A stretch of 9,770 nt of DNA, from assembly GCA_017695055.1 (NCBI GenBank), contig JADILY010000056.1, forward strand, positions 1-9,770, read 5' to 3'. The notes under the pieces are model-generated. The model searched no databases. It had not been told where the DNA came from and saw only the letters and a list, made by a program, of their open reading frames with translations. Every line of letters starts with the position of its first letter. The first letter of the stretch is position 1. This DNA comes from Merdivivens faecigallinarum. Lineage in GTDB: Bacteria > Bacteroidota > Bacteroidia > Bacteroidales > UBA932. Below, piece after piece: positions 1 through 7,726 of this stretch. The position numbers were made by a program, and so were the translations under genes.

Positions 1-44
1 ATATAGTCCTGATGATAGTCTGATGTCTGACCGGGAAACGGCTT

Positions 45-2908
45 CTAAAGCGTGCGCTTGATTTCCACTATCTGGTATGCCTCGATGATGTCGCCTACCT
101 TTACATCGTTGTAGTCGTTGATGTTGAGGCCGCAGTCATATCCGGCCATGACTTCCTTGACATCGTCCTTGAAGCGCTTCAGTGAGCCGAGTTCCCCTGT
201 ATATACTACGATGCCGTCCCGGATTACCCTTACCTTTGCAGTGCGGGTGAGTTTTCCTTCCTTGACCATGCATCCTGCGATGGTTCCGACTTTCGAAATC
301 TTGAATATTTCGCGGACTTCGGCAGTCGCCGTAACCTCTTCTTTCTCTACAGGTGCGAGCATACCCTCTATACCGCTCTTGATTTCGTTTATGGCGTCAT
401 AGATGACAGAGTAAAGCCTGATTTCTATTTCCTCTTTTTCTGCCAGCTTCCTTGCGTTGGCGGAAGGACGTACCTGGAATCCTATGATGATGGCATTCGA
501 GGCGGCGGCAAGCAGGACATCCGATTCGGAAATCTGGCCTACGGCCTTGTGTATTACGTTCACGCGCACCTCTTCGGTCGAAAGCTTGAGCAATGAATCG
601 GAAAGGGCCTCGATGGAACCGTCCACGTCACCTTTTACTATGATGTTGAGTTCCTTGAAGTTTCCGATTGCTATCCTTCTTCCGATTTCTTCGAGAGTGA
701 TATGTTTCTGGGTCTTTATCCCCTGTATCCTCAGGAGCTGCTCCCTCTTGTTGGCTATGTCCCTCGCTTCCTTTTCGTCATCGAGGACGTTGAAATTCTC
801 GCCGGCCGTAGGGGCTCCGTTGAGTCCCAGTACGGAAACAGGTGTCGACGGACCGGCCGTCTGGACTTTCTGTCCCCTTTCATTGAACATGGCCTTGACC
901 CTTCCGGTATAGCTGCCGCTCAGCATTATGTCGCCTACGTGCAGGGTGCCTCCCTGGACGAGTATTGTCGCGAGATAACCGCGCCCCTTGTCGAGGGACG
1001 ATTCGATGATGGTACCGACAGCCTTCTTGTTGGGATTGGCCTTCAGGTCGAGCAATTCGGCTTCGAGCAGGACTTTGTCGAGCAGTTTGTCCACATTTAT
1101 GCCTTTCTTCGCCGAAATCTCCTGGCACTGGTATTTTCCTCCCCAGTCCTCGACGAGTATGTTCATGTTGGCAAGCTGTTCCCTTATCTTTTCCGGATTC
1201 GCTCCCGGCTTGTCTATCTTGTTTATTGCGAATATCATAGGGACTCCGGCGGCCTGGGCGTGGTTTATCGCCTCTATCGTCTGCGGCATGATGGCATCGT
1301 CCGCCGCGATGATTATGATGGCGAGGTCGGTAATTTTCGCTCCGCGGGCACGCATGGCGGTGAAGGCCTCATGTCCGGGGTGTCGAGGAAGGTTATTTTC
1401 CTTCCGTCCGGAAGTTCGACGTTGTATGCGCCGATATGCTGCGTGATGCCTCCGGCCTCTCCGGCTATGACATTGGATTTCCTTATGTAGTCAAGGAGGG
1501 ATGTCTTTCCGTGGTCGACATGTCCCATGACGGTTATGATAGGAGGACGTGGAACGAGGTCTTCTTCCTTGTCCACTTCCTGTTCGATTGCCTGATTGAC
1601 TTCCGCCGTTACGAATTCGACTTCATATCCGAATTCTTCGGCAACGAGCACAAGCGCTTCGGCATCGAGCCTCTGGTTTATGGAAACCATGAGTCCGAGG
1701 TTCATGCACGCTTCGATGACTTTCGTTACAGGGACATTCATCAGGGTGGAGAGGTCGTTTACGGTTACGAATTCCGTAACTTTCAGGATTTTGCTCTCCA
1801 TCTCCGTCCTTTCGATTTCCTCCTGGAGCTTCTGGGATACATGCTCGCGTTTTTCCTTGCGGTGCTTGGACCCCTTGGTCTTGCCTCTGCTCTCGGTCAT
1901 CTTGGCGTATGTTTCCTTGATTTGCTTCTGGATAGCGTCTTCGTCTATCTCTACGGTTGCGGCAGGTTTGAACTTTTCGTTCTTCTTCTTGTTGCCTCCG
2001 CCGTTCTGGAATGCCTGCTTTCCGCCTTTCGGTTGCTGGGAACCGTTGCGTTTGACGTTTTCCCCTTCCTTGGTTATGTCCACTTTCTGGTTTGCAGGCG
2101 AAACGCCCTTGTGGATTCTTTCGCGCTTGGACTTGTTCTTGTTTCTCTTGTCGCTTTTCTTTTCGAATTGCGACAGGTCTATCTTGTCTATGATTTTAGG
2201 CCCAGGGAGCCTTTCGATTCCTTCCTTGATGCCTGTCGCAGCAGGTTTGCTTTCGGTTGCCGGTGCTGCGGTTTCGGCGGCAGGCTGCTGTTTTGCGGCA
2301 TTTTCAGGCTCTCCTGTCGCCTGAGGGCTTTCCTTATGCGTTTCCTCTGCCTTGACAGCCGTTTCCTTCACCTTCTCAGGGGCAGGGACCGGTTTTGCCT
2401 CTTCTTTTTCTTTACGCGGCTTTTTTACGTTCCCCTTTTCGTCGAGTTCTATTTTACCGAGTATTTTGAGCTGGCTGCCGGCCGTATTGGCCTGTTGCCC
2501 GGATGCCTTCTCTTCGGCAGGGGCAGGGGCGGCAGTCTCGTTTTGCGGAATATTGCTGGCAGGTTCGTTTCTCTCGGGAGCGGCAGGGGCATTCGACTTG
2601 TTTTCGATGATAGTCGTGCGTACCATCAGGGTTTCTTCCTCGGTCTCCTCGGTGTCTTCGAGGCTGTCCTTCTTTACCTTGTCGGTGATTTCCTTTATTT
2701 TTGTCGCTACTTTCTTCGATTGTTCCTTGATGTCGTGCTCTCCCTTGAATGCGTTTTCAATCAGGGGAATTGCGCCGGAAGGCACCCATGCGTTGGGTGT
2801 CTGTTCCATTTCAAAGCCTTTTTCCCTGAGAAAATCCACCAAGGTCTGTAACCCGATGTTGTACCTTTTCAAAATCTTGCTCGCTCTTACATCTCCCTGT
2901 TCTGCCAT
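45..2908 (-). CDS. infB: Translation initiation factor IF-2, frameshifted in this sequence
   Basis: IF-2 is the GTPase that helps place initiator fMet-tRNA on the 30S ribosome and promotes 50S joining. Residues 1-50 form an IF2_N-like module. Residues 80-350 are a long charged, Ala/Pro/Lys/Glu-rich linker, and a second IF2_N-like module lies near 375-435. The G domain shows G1 GHVDHGKT (462-469), G2 with GGIT (486-489), G3 beginning DTP (509-511), G4 NKID (563-566) and G5 SAK (599-601). Domains II-IV follow to the stop at 45-47. Reading breaks after Pro511: the minus strand has CCCCGG where the conserved DTPGHE motif needs CCCCGGG, so one G is missing near 1375. The second frame resumes exactly with GHEAFTAMRARG. 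With the base restored the product is 954 residues, a normal length for Bacteroidota. It is the third gene after rimP and nusA, 61 bp behind nusA. Identity is certain. The frameshift is more likely a sequence error or recent mutation than biology, since infB is essential. Confidence 0.97.
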
Positions 2909-2969
2909 ATCTTGATTCCGCTGTTTAATTGTTGGTTAGCTTTCTTTGTTGTCAATAGGTCCATTAAAA

Positions 2970-4223
2970 TCAGTCTTCAAACTCTTTCCTGAGTATTTCC
3001 TGTACTTCCTCGACTGTTTCCGTTTCAAGGTCGGCGCGTTTTGCGATTTCATCCACGGAAAGGGCGAGTACGCTCTTCGCCGTGTCGCAGCCTATCCCTC
3101 TCAGGGCTTCTATTACCCATGGCTCTATTTCATCCTCGAATTCGGTAAGGAGTACGTCTTCTTCGACTTCCTGTGCTGCCGCTTCAGCTGCATCGAGCTC
3201 CCTGAAAATGTCTATTTCCTTGCCTGAAAGCATGTTGGCGAGCTTGATGTTGCAGCCTCCCTTTCCGATTGCCAGGGATATTTCGTTAGGTTTGAGGAAA
3301 ACGTTTATATGGCCGGGTATTTCGCTCGGTTTGATGGAAGAAATCTTGGCCGGACTGAGCGCCCTCTGGATAAGGAGCTGTACATTGTTCGTCCAGTTTA
3401 TGACGTCTATGTTTTCGTTTCTGAGTTCCCTTACGATTCCGTGTATCCTTGAACCTTTTACTCCGACACATGCGCCTACAGGGTCGATTCTCTCATCGTA
3501 TGATTCGACGGCCACCTTGGCCCTTTCGCCCGGAATGCGGACCACTTTCTTTATGGTGATGAGCCCGTCGGCTATTTCAGGAACCTCCTGCTCGAATAGT
3601 TTTTCAAGGAAAAGCTCCGAAGTCCTCGAAAGGGTGATAAGAGGCGAATTGCCTTTCATTTCAACACTCTTTATGATGGCTTTCACGGTGTCGCCTTTCT
3701 TGAAGAAGTCGCTTGGAATCTGCTCTGTCTTCGGGAGTATCAGTTCGTTGTCGTCTTCATCGAGGACGAGCACTTCCCTCTTCCATGCCTGATAAACTTC
3801 CCCGACGATAATCTGTCCGATTTTTTCGGTGTATTTTGTGAAAAGCTGCCCTTTTTCGATGTCCATTATCCTTCCCGCAAGGTTCTGGCGGATATTGAGT
3901 ATGCCGCGCCTGCCGAAACTTGCGAGGCTTACAGGTACCACATAGTCTTCGCCGAGTTCGTATGAATCGTCGATTTTGGAAACTTCCTCAAGGGAAATCT
4001 GGGTGTTCGGATCTTCCACATTCTCTACGATTTTCCTGTTCCACCATATTTCGCAGTCCCCTTTGTCGATGTTTATGATGATGTCGAAATTGTCGGCGGT
4101 TCCGTAGATTTTCGCCAACTGTGTGCGGAAAACGTCTTCCAATACACTCATCATTGACGATCTGTCAATCCCTTTCGTCTCTTTGAATTCCGCGAATGCG
4201 CTTTTAAGATCTATCGTTTCCAT
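2970..4223 (-). CDS. nusA: Transcription termination/antitermination factor NusA
   Basis: NusA binds RNA polymerase and nascent RNA, and modulates pausing, termination and antitermination. The 417-residue product has the N-terminal RNAP-binding domain (about 1-130), an S1 domain (about 135-200, starting IGQIIVGEVYQ), KH1 with the GVKG loop (254-257) and KH2 with the GKGG loop (320-323). An acidic tail with a helix-hairpin-helix-like segment follows (about 360-417, containing IEALRGIGCDTAKSVLALS). This is the usual compact form, without the two full C-terminal acidic repeats of Escherichia coli NusA. The start ATG at 4223 lies 15 bp after the rimP stop, so the genes are co-transcribed. The next gene, infB, begins 61 bp further on. 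The rimP-nusA-infB order is widely conserved in bacteria. No frame problem or missing motif is seen. Confidence 0.97.
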   Translation of the reverse strand: METIDLKSAFAEFKETKGIDRSSMMSVLEDVFRTQLAKIYGTADNFDIIINIDKGDCEIWWNRKIVENVEDPNTQISLEEVSKIDDSYELGEDYVVPVSLASFGRRGILNIRQNLAGRIMDIEKGQLFTKYTEKIGQIIVGEVYQAWKREVLVLDEDDNELILPKTEQIPSDFFKKGDTVKAIIKSVEMKGNSPLITLSRTSELFLEKLFEQEVPEIADGLITIKKVVRIPGERAKVAVESYDERIDPVGACVGVKGSRIHGIVRELRNENIDVINWTNNVQLLIQRALSPAKISSIKPSEIPGHINVFLKPNEISLAIGKGGCNIKLANMLSGKEIDIFRELDAAEAAAQEVEEDVLLTEFEDEIEPWVIEALRGIGCDTAKSVLALSVDEIAKRADLETETVEEVQEILRKEFED

Positions 4224-4238
4224 TTATAAAAATTAAAA

Positions 4239-4712
4239 TTATTCGAATGTTATATGGTATTTAACTGAATTCACTTCCTCTTTCCCGAATTTTTCGGTAA
4301 CCAGCACTCTGGCCTTCTTTTTCTTCCCTTCAACGGCTTCGAGCCTTTCGTAGCTCAGCTCGATTCCGTCTTCGCCTGCTCCTTCGAGTGTTCCGGTGAG
4401 CTTCCTTCCTCCTTTCAACTGGACTTCTACCTTGCTGCCGACGGCTTTCGCGTACTGCCCCGGAACCTTGAACGGGGTGTCGAGTCCGGCGGAACCCACC
4501 GTCAGTTCGTAGTCTTCCTTGTCGCGGTCGAATTTTTCTTCGATTTTCCCGTTCAGCCACATGCAGTCGTCAATCGTCACGTTGTCCCGGGAAGACTCTA
4601 TCGTTATGTCGATAACGTTGTCCTTGCTTACCGATACGTCCACCAAAAACAGCCGTTCGTTGCCTTCCAGTGCCTGTGCGGCGCACTGCCTTATGTCCTC
4701 TTTGTTAATCAT
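4239..4712 (-). CDS. rimP: Ribosome maturation factor RimP
   Basis: RimP assists maturation of the 30S ribosomal subunit. The 157-residue product has the typical two-domain form. The N-terminal alpha/beta domain carries VTIDDC (45-50) and a YELTVGSAGLDTPF stretch (68-81), which corresponds to the family signature usually read as YxLEVSSPGLDRPL. An SH3-like beta domain follows at about 85-157. Two signature positions differ from the common form (Ser to Gly and Pro to Ala in SSPG), and Arg is replaced by Thr in LDRP. The ATG at 4712 fits the family length. It is the first gene of the rimP-nusA-infB operon and lies behind a candidate promoter at 4783-4814 and a hairpin-bearing leader. Identification rests on motif, length and gene order together. 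Confidence 0.94.
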   Translation of the reverse strand: MINKEDIRQCAAQALEGNERLFLVDVSVSKDNVIDITIESSRDNVTIDDCMWLNGKIEEKFDRDKEDYELTVGSAGLDTPFKVPGQYAKAVGSKVEVQLKGGRKLTGTLEGAGEDGIELSYERLEAVEGKKKKARVLVTEKFGKEEVNSVKYHITFE

Positions 4713-4743
4713 GCGGAGAAAATCATGTAGGTTTTACAAAATG

Positions 4744-4768
4744 TAAGGGGACAAATTCTGTCCCCTTA
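4744..4768 (-). promoter_or_regulatory. Perfect hairpin in the rimP leader
   Basis: A perfect 10-bp inverted repeat (TAAGGGGACA at 4744-4753, TGTCCCCTTA at 4759-4768) encloses a 5-base loop. It lies about 8 bases inside the predicted rimP transcript, upstream of the start codon. A second, smaller hairpin (TTACA/TGTAA, 4734-4746) shares three bases with its edge, so the two cannot both form fully. Possible roles are 5'-end protection, attenuation or feedback by NusA or RimP; none is shown. No strong U tract follows, so a plain terminator is less likely. Confidence 0.6.
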
Positions 4769-4782
4769 TCCTCATCCCGCCG

Positions 4783-4814
4783 CAAAGATAAATATTTTTA
4801 ATATAATATCCAAA
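4783..4814 (-). promoter_or_regulatory. Candidate Bacteroidota promoter for rimP-nusA-infB
   Basis: Read on the minus strand, TTTG (4814-4811) is followed after 20 bases by TATCTTTG (4790-4783). This matches the Bacteroidota sigma pattern of a -33 TTTG and a -7 TAnnTTTG. Transcription should start near 4776, giving a leader of about 64 bases before the rimP ATG. The call is made on motif and position only. Confidence 0.7.
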
Positions 4815-4880
4815 TTCATCGGATTCTTTGGATATCGGATACTTCGTTGACTCTGCCAAAAAGCGGGTAATCCAAGTTTG

Positions 4881-4912
4881 TTTGCTCTGCTTTCTGATTT
4901 TTCTTATTTTTG
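4881..4912 (+). promoter_or_regulatory. Candidate Bacteroidota promoter for the lpx operon
   Basis: TTTG (4881-4884), a 20-base spacer and TATTTTTG (4905-4912) match the Bacteroidota -33/-7 pattern. Transcription would start near 4919, about 13 bases before the lpxD ATG at 4932. This also argues against a TTG start at 4878, which lies upstream of the promoter -33 box. Confidence 0.7.
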
Positions 4913-4931
4913 CACGATAAATACTTCAATC

Positions 4932-5930
4932 ATGGAATTTACTGCAAAAGAGATAGCTGAATATTTGAAAGGCGACATAAGCGGCGACCCGAATGTGAAA
5001 GTGAGCGGATTCGCCCGCATAGAGGCAGGCAAGAAAGGTACGTTGTGTTTTTTCGCAAATCCGAAATACGAGCATTTCCTATACGGCAACAAGGCCGATA
5101 TCATGATTATAAACAGGGATTACGAGTTGAAGCAGCCTTTGGATATGACCGTAATCCGCGTGGACAATGCTTACAGCGCAATAGCCTCCCTGCTGGAATA
5201 TGTGTCTGCTAAAAAGAAGAAATACCGCAGGCACCGCGGCTGGTTCGTAAGACGTTTTTTTTCCACGAAAATAGGAAAACGTGTTTCGCTCGGGGATTTT
5301 TCGTACATAGGCCGCCGTTCTTCGATTGGGGATTTCTCGATAATTTATCCCCAAGTATATATAGGTGAGGACGTGACCATAGGAAAACACTGCATAATTT
5401 ATTCCGGTGTCAGGATTTATCCCGGTACTGTCATCGGCGACAATTGCATCATACATGCGAATGTGGTTCTCGGCAGCGACGGCTTCGGCTATTCTCATGA
5501 AGAGGACGGCACCTATAAGAAAATCGAGCATACGGGCAATCTGGTAATCGAGGACGATGTCGAAATCGGAGCCAATACCACGGTGGACCGCTCGACCCTG
5601 GGTTCTACGATTATCCATAAAGGTGTGAAAATCGACAATCTTTGCCAGGTGGCGCATAATGTCGAAGTGGGAGCCAATACCGTAATGTGCGCGATGAGCG
5701 CCATCGCCGGTTCTTCGACGGTAGGCGAGCGTTGCGTGCTTGGCGGCCAGTCGGGCATATCGGGACACATTTCCATTGCCAACGGAACCAAGGTAGGAGG
5801 CCAGGCAGGGGTCATTACGGCTGTAAAAAAAGAGGATCAGGCTCTGCTCGGAACACCGGCCATAGATTTCCATCAATATTACCGTGCTTACGCTTTATTC
5901 AGAAAAAGTGCAGAAAAACAAAAAAAATGA
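4932..5930 (+). CDS. lpxD: UDP-3-O-(3-hydroxyacyl)glucosamine N-acyltransferase LpxD
   Basis: LpxD adds the second 3-hydroxyacyl chain, from acyl-ACP, to the 2-amino group of UDP-3-O-acyl-glucosamine. This is the third step of lipid A synthesis, in the cytoplasm. I chose the ATG at 4932, which gives 332 residues beginning MEFTAKEIAEYLKGD, the usual N-terminus of Bacteroidota LpxD. The in-frame TTG at 4878 would add 18 residues and lies upstream of the predicted transcription start. Residues 1-95 form the uridine-binding domain. Residues about 112-300 form the left-handed beta helix of hexapeptide repeats. The catalytic His is His242 in QVAHNVEVG, and His279 in GISGHISI matches the second conserved His of the family. 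A basic stretch at 95-110 (KKKKYRRHRG) precedes the helix. It is the first gene of the lpxD-lpxC-lpxA-wbqC run, 42 bp ahead of lpxC. Confidence 0.96.
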   Translation: MEFTAKEIAEYLKGDISGDPNVKVSGFARIEAGKKGTLCFFANPKYEHFLYGNKADIMIINRDYELKQPLDMTVIRVDNAYSAIASLLEYVSAKKKKYRRHRGWFVRRFFSTKIGKRVSLGDFSYIGRRSSIGDFSIIYPQVYIGEDVTIGKHCIIYSGVRIYPGTVIGDNCIIHANVVLGSDGFGYSHEEDGTYKKIEHTGNLVIEDDVEIGANTTVDRSTLGSTIIHKGVKIDNLCQVAHNVEVGANTVMCAMSAIAGSSTVGERCVLGGQSGISGHISIANGTKVGGQAGVITAVKKEDQALLGTPAIDFHQYYRAYALFRKSAEKQKK

Positions 5931-5972
5931 TTAACTTCGCGCCCCAATACTTGTTAGTAAATTGATATAGTC

Positions 5973-6893
5973 ATGCATATAAGACAGCATACCCTGAAAA
6001 GGAGCTATATATTCGAGGGGAAGGGCCTTCATACGGGGCGTATATCCAGGATGGCCATAAACCCGGCTCCCGAAGGGGCAGGCATAAGATTCTGCCGTAC
6101 CGACAAAGGCGGTGTCATAATCGAGGCTTTGGCAGATTATGTTACCTCTACGGCGCGGAGTACTACGATAGAGAAAGACGGCGTGGCCGTGATAACCATA
6201 GAGCACCTGATGTCCGCATTGTACGGACTGGGTGTCGACAATGCTTTTATAGAGATAAACGGTGATGAGGTGCCTATCCTTGACGGGAGCGCCAAGCCGT
6301 ACATAGATGCCATTTCGGCCGACGGCCTGATGGAACAGGAGGCTTTGCGGGAATATTACAATCTCGATGAGGAGATTCATGTGACAGATGCCGAAAGGGG
6401 TTCGGAAATCATTTTTTATCCGGCTCCGGAGACATCTTTCGATGTTACCGTGGATTACAACTCGAAGGTTCTCGGCGTGCAGACGGCCCATTGGGATCCG
6501 GCAATAGATTATGCATGCGAGGTGGGTACTTGCCGTACTTTCGTGTTTTTCCATGAAATAGCCTTCCTTTTCAGCAAGAACCTTATCAAAGGAGGCGATG
6601 TGGACAACGCGATAGTAATCGTGGAGCATCCCGTGGTGCAGGACGAACTGGACAGGATGGCCGCACTTTTCAATATGCCGAGGCTGGAGCGGAATCCGGA
6701 CGGATATCTGAACAATGTGGTTCTCCGGTATCCTAACGAGTGCGCCCGTCACAAGCTCCTGGACCTTATGGGCGATTTGGCCCTTGTTGGGAGACGGGTG
6801 AAGGCCCGTGTGGTTGCGACAAGGCCCGGCCACGGAATCAATACGAAAGCAGCACGTATATTGAGAGACAAGATTTTGAATGATAATAAGTAG
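5973..6893 (+). CDS. lpxC: UDP-3-O-acyl-N-acetylglucosamine deacetylase LpxC, free-standing
   Basis: LpxC is the zinc amidase that removes the acetyl group from UDP-3-O-acyl-GlcNAc, the committed step of lipid A synthesis. All key residues are visible: Glu77-His78 (TIEHLM), His260 and Asp264 (RHKLLD), and His287 (RPGHGIN). His78, His260 and Asp264 should bind zinc, while Glu77 and His287 act in catalysis. The N-terminal signature RQHTLKRSYIFEGKGLHTG is intact. The product is 306 residues and stops shortly after the His287 loop. Many Bacteroidota instead carry an LpxC-FabZ fusion of about 460 residues, with a 3-hydroxyacyl-ACP dehydratase domain at the C-terminus. Only 22 bases separate the stop from lpxA, so no FabZ remnant can be hidden there. 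The gene lies 42 bp after lpxD. The deacetylase call is very secure; loss versus ancestral absence of FabZ cannot be settled from this window. Confidence 0.97.
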   Translation: MHIRQHTLKRSYIFEGKGLHTGRISRMAINPAPEGAGIRFCRTDKGGVIIEALADYVTSTARSTTIEKDGVAVITIEHLMSALYGLGVDNAFIEINGDEVPILDGSAKPYIDAISADGLMEQEALREYYNLDEEIHVTDAERGSEIIFYPAPETSFDVTVDYNSKVLGVQTAHWDPAIDYACEVGTCRTFVFFHEIAFLFSKNLIKGGDVDNAIVIVEHPVVQDELDRMAALFNMPRLERNPDGYLNNVVLRYPNECARHKLLDLMGDLALVGRRVKARVVATRPGHGINTKAARILRDKILNDNK

Positions 6894-6915
6894 TATTTAA
6901 TATAACATTGTAAAA

Positions 6916-7722
6916 ATGGAGCAAAAAATACATCCTACAGCTATTGTGCATCCGGGTGCCAAGATTGGAGACAACGTCGAGATCGGGCCTTTCTGCTATG
7001 TCGAGAGCGATGTCGTGATAGGCGATGGGTGCAAACTTTTCCCTCATGCTAATATTCTCCAGTATGTGAAAATGGGCAGGAACTGCACGGTTTATCCGGG
7101 AGCGGTAGTCGGGGCTACCCCGCAGGATCTCAAATTCAATGGAGAAGTGACGTATGTCGAGATAGGGGATAATGTGACAATAAGGGAGTGCGCCACGATT
7201 AACAGGGGTACCAATGCAAGCGGAAAAGGCGTTACCAAGATTGGCAACAACGTACTTATCATGTCGTATGTTCACATAGCCCATGACTGTAGAATCGGCA
7301 ACAACTGCATCCTCGTAAGTTTCGTCGGCCTTGCCGGTGAGACCGATGTCGATGACTGGGCGATAGTCAGCGGCGGGACGGTAGTCCACCAGTTCTCGAA
7401 AATAGGTGCGCATTCCATGGTAGGCGGCGGTTCCAGAATCAATCAGGATATCCCGCCTTACGTTCTTGCAGGACGTATTCCGATTGCCTATGGCGGTATC
7501 AACGTAATAGGCTTGCGCCGCAGAGGCTTTTCGAACGAGACTATACAGATGATAAAGGACATGTACCATGTCATCTATTTCAGCGGTCTGAACACTTCCG
7601 ATGCATGTGACCGGATTGAGGCCGACTTCCCTGCATGCGAAGAGCGCGACATCATCCTGAGATTCATCAGGGCTTCGAAGAGAGGCATAGTCAAGCATAC
7701 GACCAACGGGCCTATCGAATAA
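6916..7722 (+). CDS. lpxA: Acyl-ACP:UDP-N-acetylglucosamine O-acyltransferase LpxA
   Basis: LpxA transfers a 3-hydroxyacyl chain from ACP to the 3-OH of UDP-GlcNAc, the first step of lipid A synthesis. The 268-residue product starts MEQKIHPTAIVHPGAKIG and forms a left-handed beta helix of hexapeptide repeats to about residue 190, followed by a helical C-terminal domain. The catalytic His is His123 in HIAHDC, matching His125 of the Escherichia coli enzyme. His158 sits in VVHQF. Gly171 falls where E. coli has Gly173, the position that sets acyl-chain length, so the pocket should admit a long chain (an inference by hand alignment). It starts 22 bp after lpxC and ends 4 bp before the WbqC gene, so translation of the two may be coupled. 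The upstream sequence is AT-rich with no clear Shine-Dalgarno, which is normal for the phylum. Confidence 0.97.
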   Translation: MEQKIHPTAIVHPGAKIGDNVEIGPFCYVESDVVIGDGCKLFPHANILQYVKMGRNCTVYPGAVVGATPQDLKFNGEVTYVEIGDNVTIRECATINRGTNASGKGVTKIGNNVLIMSYVHIAHDCRIGNNCILVSFVGLAGETDVDDWAIVSGGTVVHQFSKIGAHSMVGGGSRINQDIPPYVLAGRIPIAYGGINVIGLRRRGFSNETIQMIKDMYHVIYFSGLNTSDACDRIEADFPACEERDIILRFIRASKRGIVKHTTNGPIE

Positions 7723-7726
7723 TTTC

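Noticed and set aside
1436..2851. Long open frame on the plus strand opposite infB (471 codons)
   Set aside because: It is antisense to clearly conserved IF-2 sequence, shows no domain and reads as a hydrophobic Leu/Phe-rich translation of the charged IF-2 linker.
4878..4931. Upstream TTG start that would extend LpxD by 18 residues
   Set aside because: It lies before the predicted promoter -7 box and transcription start, and the added residues do not look like LpxD.
5932..5939. Internal promoter TAACTTCG just before lpxC
   Set aside because: One base off the -7 pattern and no TTTG at the expected upstream distance.
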